6,596 nt of DNA, taken from Bacillota bacterium. GTDB lineage: Bacteria; Bacillota; Clostridia; Clostridiales; Clostridiaceae. This document shows positions 4,970 to 6,596 of the stretch, in pieces. The translations under genes and the position numbers were made by a program. The notes beneath the pieces are model-generated. The model had not been told where the DNA came from. It saw only the letters and a program-made list of their open reading frames with translations, and searched no databases. Every line of letters starts with the position of its first letter. Within the stretch, counting starts at the first letter, position 1. Location: NCBI GenBank assembly GCA_023440105.1, contig JAEXSY010000111.1, positions 1-6,596 of the forward strand, in the 5' to 3' direction.

Positions 4970-6349
4970 TTATATGTCTACTCTAAGGCTCTGTATACTG
5001 TTAGCCTCTGTATCAATTCCCCATTCCCTCTGCATTTCCTTTGCTACCTTTATCCCATAGGATTCCTCTTCCTTTTCCCGTTCTTTTAAGCTTAAGGGAA
5101 CAACTTCTCCAGGATAGTTTTCTAGAGAAAGTTCTTCTTTTCCAGTAATAATCCATATAGTGCTTCTGTTAACTGGCTTTTCTAAAAGTGCCTTTTCCCC
5201 TTTTCCATCAGTAAAATATAAAAGATAATAGTCCTTAAGATTATTTTCCTTAATATACTTAAAAACTGGTGAAAAGGCTGTTGCTCCATTATGCTCTAAG
5301 GGCTTTTTGATATCCTTTGAGCTTTTAACTGCATATGTCCTTCTGATTTCACTGTCGCATTCTATAATCCTTAGCTCTCCTTGATAATTGTTAACTATAG
5401 AGGATAGCTCTATTAATATATCATGAAGCTCTTTTCCCGTCATACTTCCTGAAATATCTATAGCTGCAATTATCCTTGGTATCCGTTTGGGAAGAACTCC
5501 CCTAATATCCAATCTATTAGGCTGTCTTCTATCCTTACGAGTAATAGTTTTCCTATAGCCGCTTTTCATGGTGGCAAGGTTATTTTTTAATAGCTCCTGC
5601 CAGGATAACTCACCTCTTTTATTACTGATACCTAAGGCTTCCTCCATTCCTACAGGTATATATCCTTTAAAGCTTTCCTTAATGGCTCTCTTTTCAATTG
5701 CTTCTAGCTCTTCCTTTGAAATATCCTGATTAAGGAGCCAAAGTTCATGAGCATCCTCTAAATAATCATCTGTAGCCTCAGTATTCTTATCGTCACTATC
5801 TCTTTCCAAAGAGAGCTTGTCTATGGATTTTTGTATTATTTCTGTATAAAGCTCTAAAGGCATGTTTTCCTCTAAGGGTACATTATACTCCAGCTTAATT
5901 TCATGAAGCTTTCTGCAGAACCCAGGCAGATTTTTTATATGCTGATTAACTGCTATATCCATAGCAAGATTTATAGCTTTAAGGCTATATTTATTCCTTA
6001 AGTCCCTGATTCTTCTATGATGCCCAAAAATAATATGATAAATTTCATGCTTTAATAAGGCTTTAATTTCATCACTGCTGCATGTTAACAGGCTCCTAGG
6101 ATTTATATAAAGTATATAGCCTTCACTTTTAGGCATAACAGCTAAAGGAGCTCTACATCTATCAGAGATCTCTTTCTTCATCTGAATAATAAAATATCCA
6201 AAGAAGCTATCTTCCTTTCTCATAAGCTCTAAGGAGCATTCCTCCATAAGTGATAATAGCTCTCTCTTCAGCTTTTGAGGATAAGGTGAGTTTTCAGTAA
6301 TATTCAAAACCTCACCATATAGCTGTGCTTTTATTATATCAAAGCTCAT
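4970..6349 (-). CDS. DUF2201-type protein: putative metallopeptidase domain plus VWA-like domain
   Basis: A 459-residue soluble protein of two parts. The N-terminal half carries LLKHEIYHIIFGHHRR, with HExxH at 101-105 and His110-His111, then AMDIAVNQHI with Asp131, which fits the putative zinc-metallopeptidase region of the DUF2201 family. A charged linker (about 180-225) leads to the VWA-like half. There IAAIDISGSM gives D298-S300-S302, GATAFSP gives Thr357, and YFTDGKG gives Asp381, so a full metal-ion-dependent adhesion site is present. The family is uncharacterised biochemically; members usually sit beside a MoxR-type AAA+ ATPase. Here the gene starts 17 bp after the stop of the preceding same-strand gene, so the two are probably co-transcribed. 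The ATG at 6349 was chosen for its strong AGAGGTGA site 5 nt upstream; a GTG at 6358, three codons earlier, is the alternative. No signal peptide or membrane span is seen. Confidence 0.93.
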   Translation of the reverse strand: MSFDIIKAQLYGEVLNITENSPYPQKLKRELLSLMEECSLELMRKEDSFFGYFIIQMKKEISDRCRAPLAVMPKSEGYILYINPRSLLTCSSDEIKALLKHEIYHIIFGHHRRIRDLRNKYSLKAINLAMDIAVNQHIKNLPGFCRKLHEIKLEYNVPLEENMPLELYTEIIQKSIDKLSLERDSDDKNTEATDDYLEDAHELWLLNQDISKEELEAIEKRAIKESFKGYIPVGMEEALGISNKRGELSWQELLKNNLATMKSGYRKTITRKDRRQPNRLDIRGVLPKRIPRIIAAIDISGSMTGKELHDILIELSSIVNNYQGELRIIECDSEIRRTYAVKSSKDIKKPLEHNGATAFSPVFKYIKENNLKDYYLLYFTDGKGEKALLEKPVNRSTIWIITGKEELSLENYPGEVVPLSLKEREKEEESYGIKVAKEMQREWGIDTEANSIQSLRVDI

Positions 6350-6354
6350 GACTT

Positions 6355-6362
6355 TCACCTCT
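6355..6362 (-). promoter_or_regulatory. Ribosome binding site deciding the DUF2201 start
   Basis: On the minus strand AGAGGTGA is a near-complete anti-16S match ending 5 nt before the ATG at 6349. The GTG at 6358 lies inside this site, which makes it the less likely start, although a weaker AAGGG (6368-6364) stands before it. Confidence 0.7.
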
Positions 6363-6366
6363 TCCC

Positions 6367-6596
6367 TTAAAAGCTATGGTGATAACTGTCAAAGAAAACC
6401 TCCAAAAAGGTATCATCTTCTAAAAATCCATTATAGAGCTTTTCACTATAGTTTTCTTTTATCTCCTTCATAAGGCCAATTCTAAGATCCTTAGGATAAT
6501 AGCTAAGCAGCTTTGAAAAGAGCTTAATTTCCTCAGCTTTCTCTCCCCTTTCCTCTAACAAACGAAGAAAGTTTCTCCCAAAGATATAAAGCCTTG
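6367..6596 (-). CDS. C-terminal fragment of the upstream operon partner (5' end outside the window)
   Basis: The frame is open without a stop from the right edge (first residues RLYIFGRNFLRLLEERG) to the TAA at 6369-6367. This is the last 75 or so residues of a longer minus-strand gene, not a complete small protein starting at the internal TTG (6561). The segment is helical in composition, with alternating Lys/Glu and Leu, and ends VFFDSYHHSF. It has no Walker, sensor or other diagnostic motif. Because DUF2201/VWA genes are usually preceded by a MoxR-type AAA+ ATPase, and because the gap to the next gene is only 17 bp, the C-terminus of such an ATPase is the best guess. That identity comes from context alone. 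Confidence 0.8.
   Translation of the reverse strand, partial: RLYIFGRNFLRLLEERGEKAEEIKLFSKLLSYYPKDLRIGLMKEIKENYSEKLYNGFLEDDTFLEVFFDSYHHSF

Noticed and set aside
1..6596. tRNA, rRNA, CRISPR, insertion-sequence or phage attachment signals
   Set aside because: No cloverleaf with CCA-type ends, no regularly spaced direct repeats, no transposase or integrase motifs and no terminal inverted repeats with target duplications were seen on reading both strands.

Overview
The window is 6.6 kb of AT-rich DNA that looks like the chromosome of a low-GC Gram-positive bacterium, most likely a Clostridium-like member of the Clostridia. The reasons are strong purine-rich Shine-Dalgarno sites, A/T-ending codons, hairpin-plus-T-run terminators, a leucyl-tRNA synthetase without the leucine-specific insertion, and the types of small neighbouring genes. 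No species can be named from the sequence alone. There are no transposases, phage genes, CRISPR arrays, tRNAs or rRNAs. Most of the window reads as core or near-core chromosome.

Layout. (1) 1-2165 (+) is the 3' nine-tenths or so of leuS; its start and HIGH motif lie upstream. A strong terminator follows at 2175-2209. (2) 2299-2691 (+) encodes a 130-residue protein with its own promoter: an acidic EGY-repeat N-terminus, a glycine/serine linker and a CFI-box-type C-terminal domain of unknown function. (3) 2692-2777 is an unusually long structured hairpin between convergent genes, with U-tracts on both strands. (4) 2804-3808 (-) is the tRNA uridine-34 hydroxylase TrhO (rhodanese family, B. subtilis YbfQ type), with a promoter that abuts a Fur/PerR-like palindrome. 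(5) 3933-4337 (-) is an unrecognised acidic 134-residue protein whose stop codon lies inside a perfect terminator stem. (6) 4338-4574 is an AT-rich divergent intergenic region with a promoter overlapped by a second Fur-like site. (7) 4575-4913 (+) is a HesB/IscA-like iron-sulfur protein, followed by a terminator at 4924-4968. (8) 4970-6349 (-) is a DUF2201-type protein that joins an HExxH metallopeptidase-like domain to a VWA-like domain with an intact metal-ion site. It sits 17 bp (8 bp to an alternative GTG start) after the 3' end of another minus-strand gene (6367 to the right edge), probably its operon partner.

How the genes work together. These are mostly separate transcription units divided by terminators, not one pathway. 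LeuRS and TrhO both concern tRNA (charging and wobble-base modification). The most interesting regulatory hint is that trhO and the HesB-like gene, about 700 bp apart, have similar promoters: the same 15-nt AT-rich block upstream, a 17-bp spacer, a TATTAT -10 box, and a FUR-family-like site at the -35. This suggests joint metal or oxidative-stress control, but the DNA is so AT-rich that it needs testing. The DUF2201 gene and its partner resemble AAA+ ATPase/VWA two-gene systems, but the partner is too truncated here to identify.
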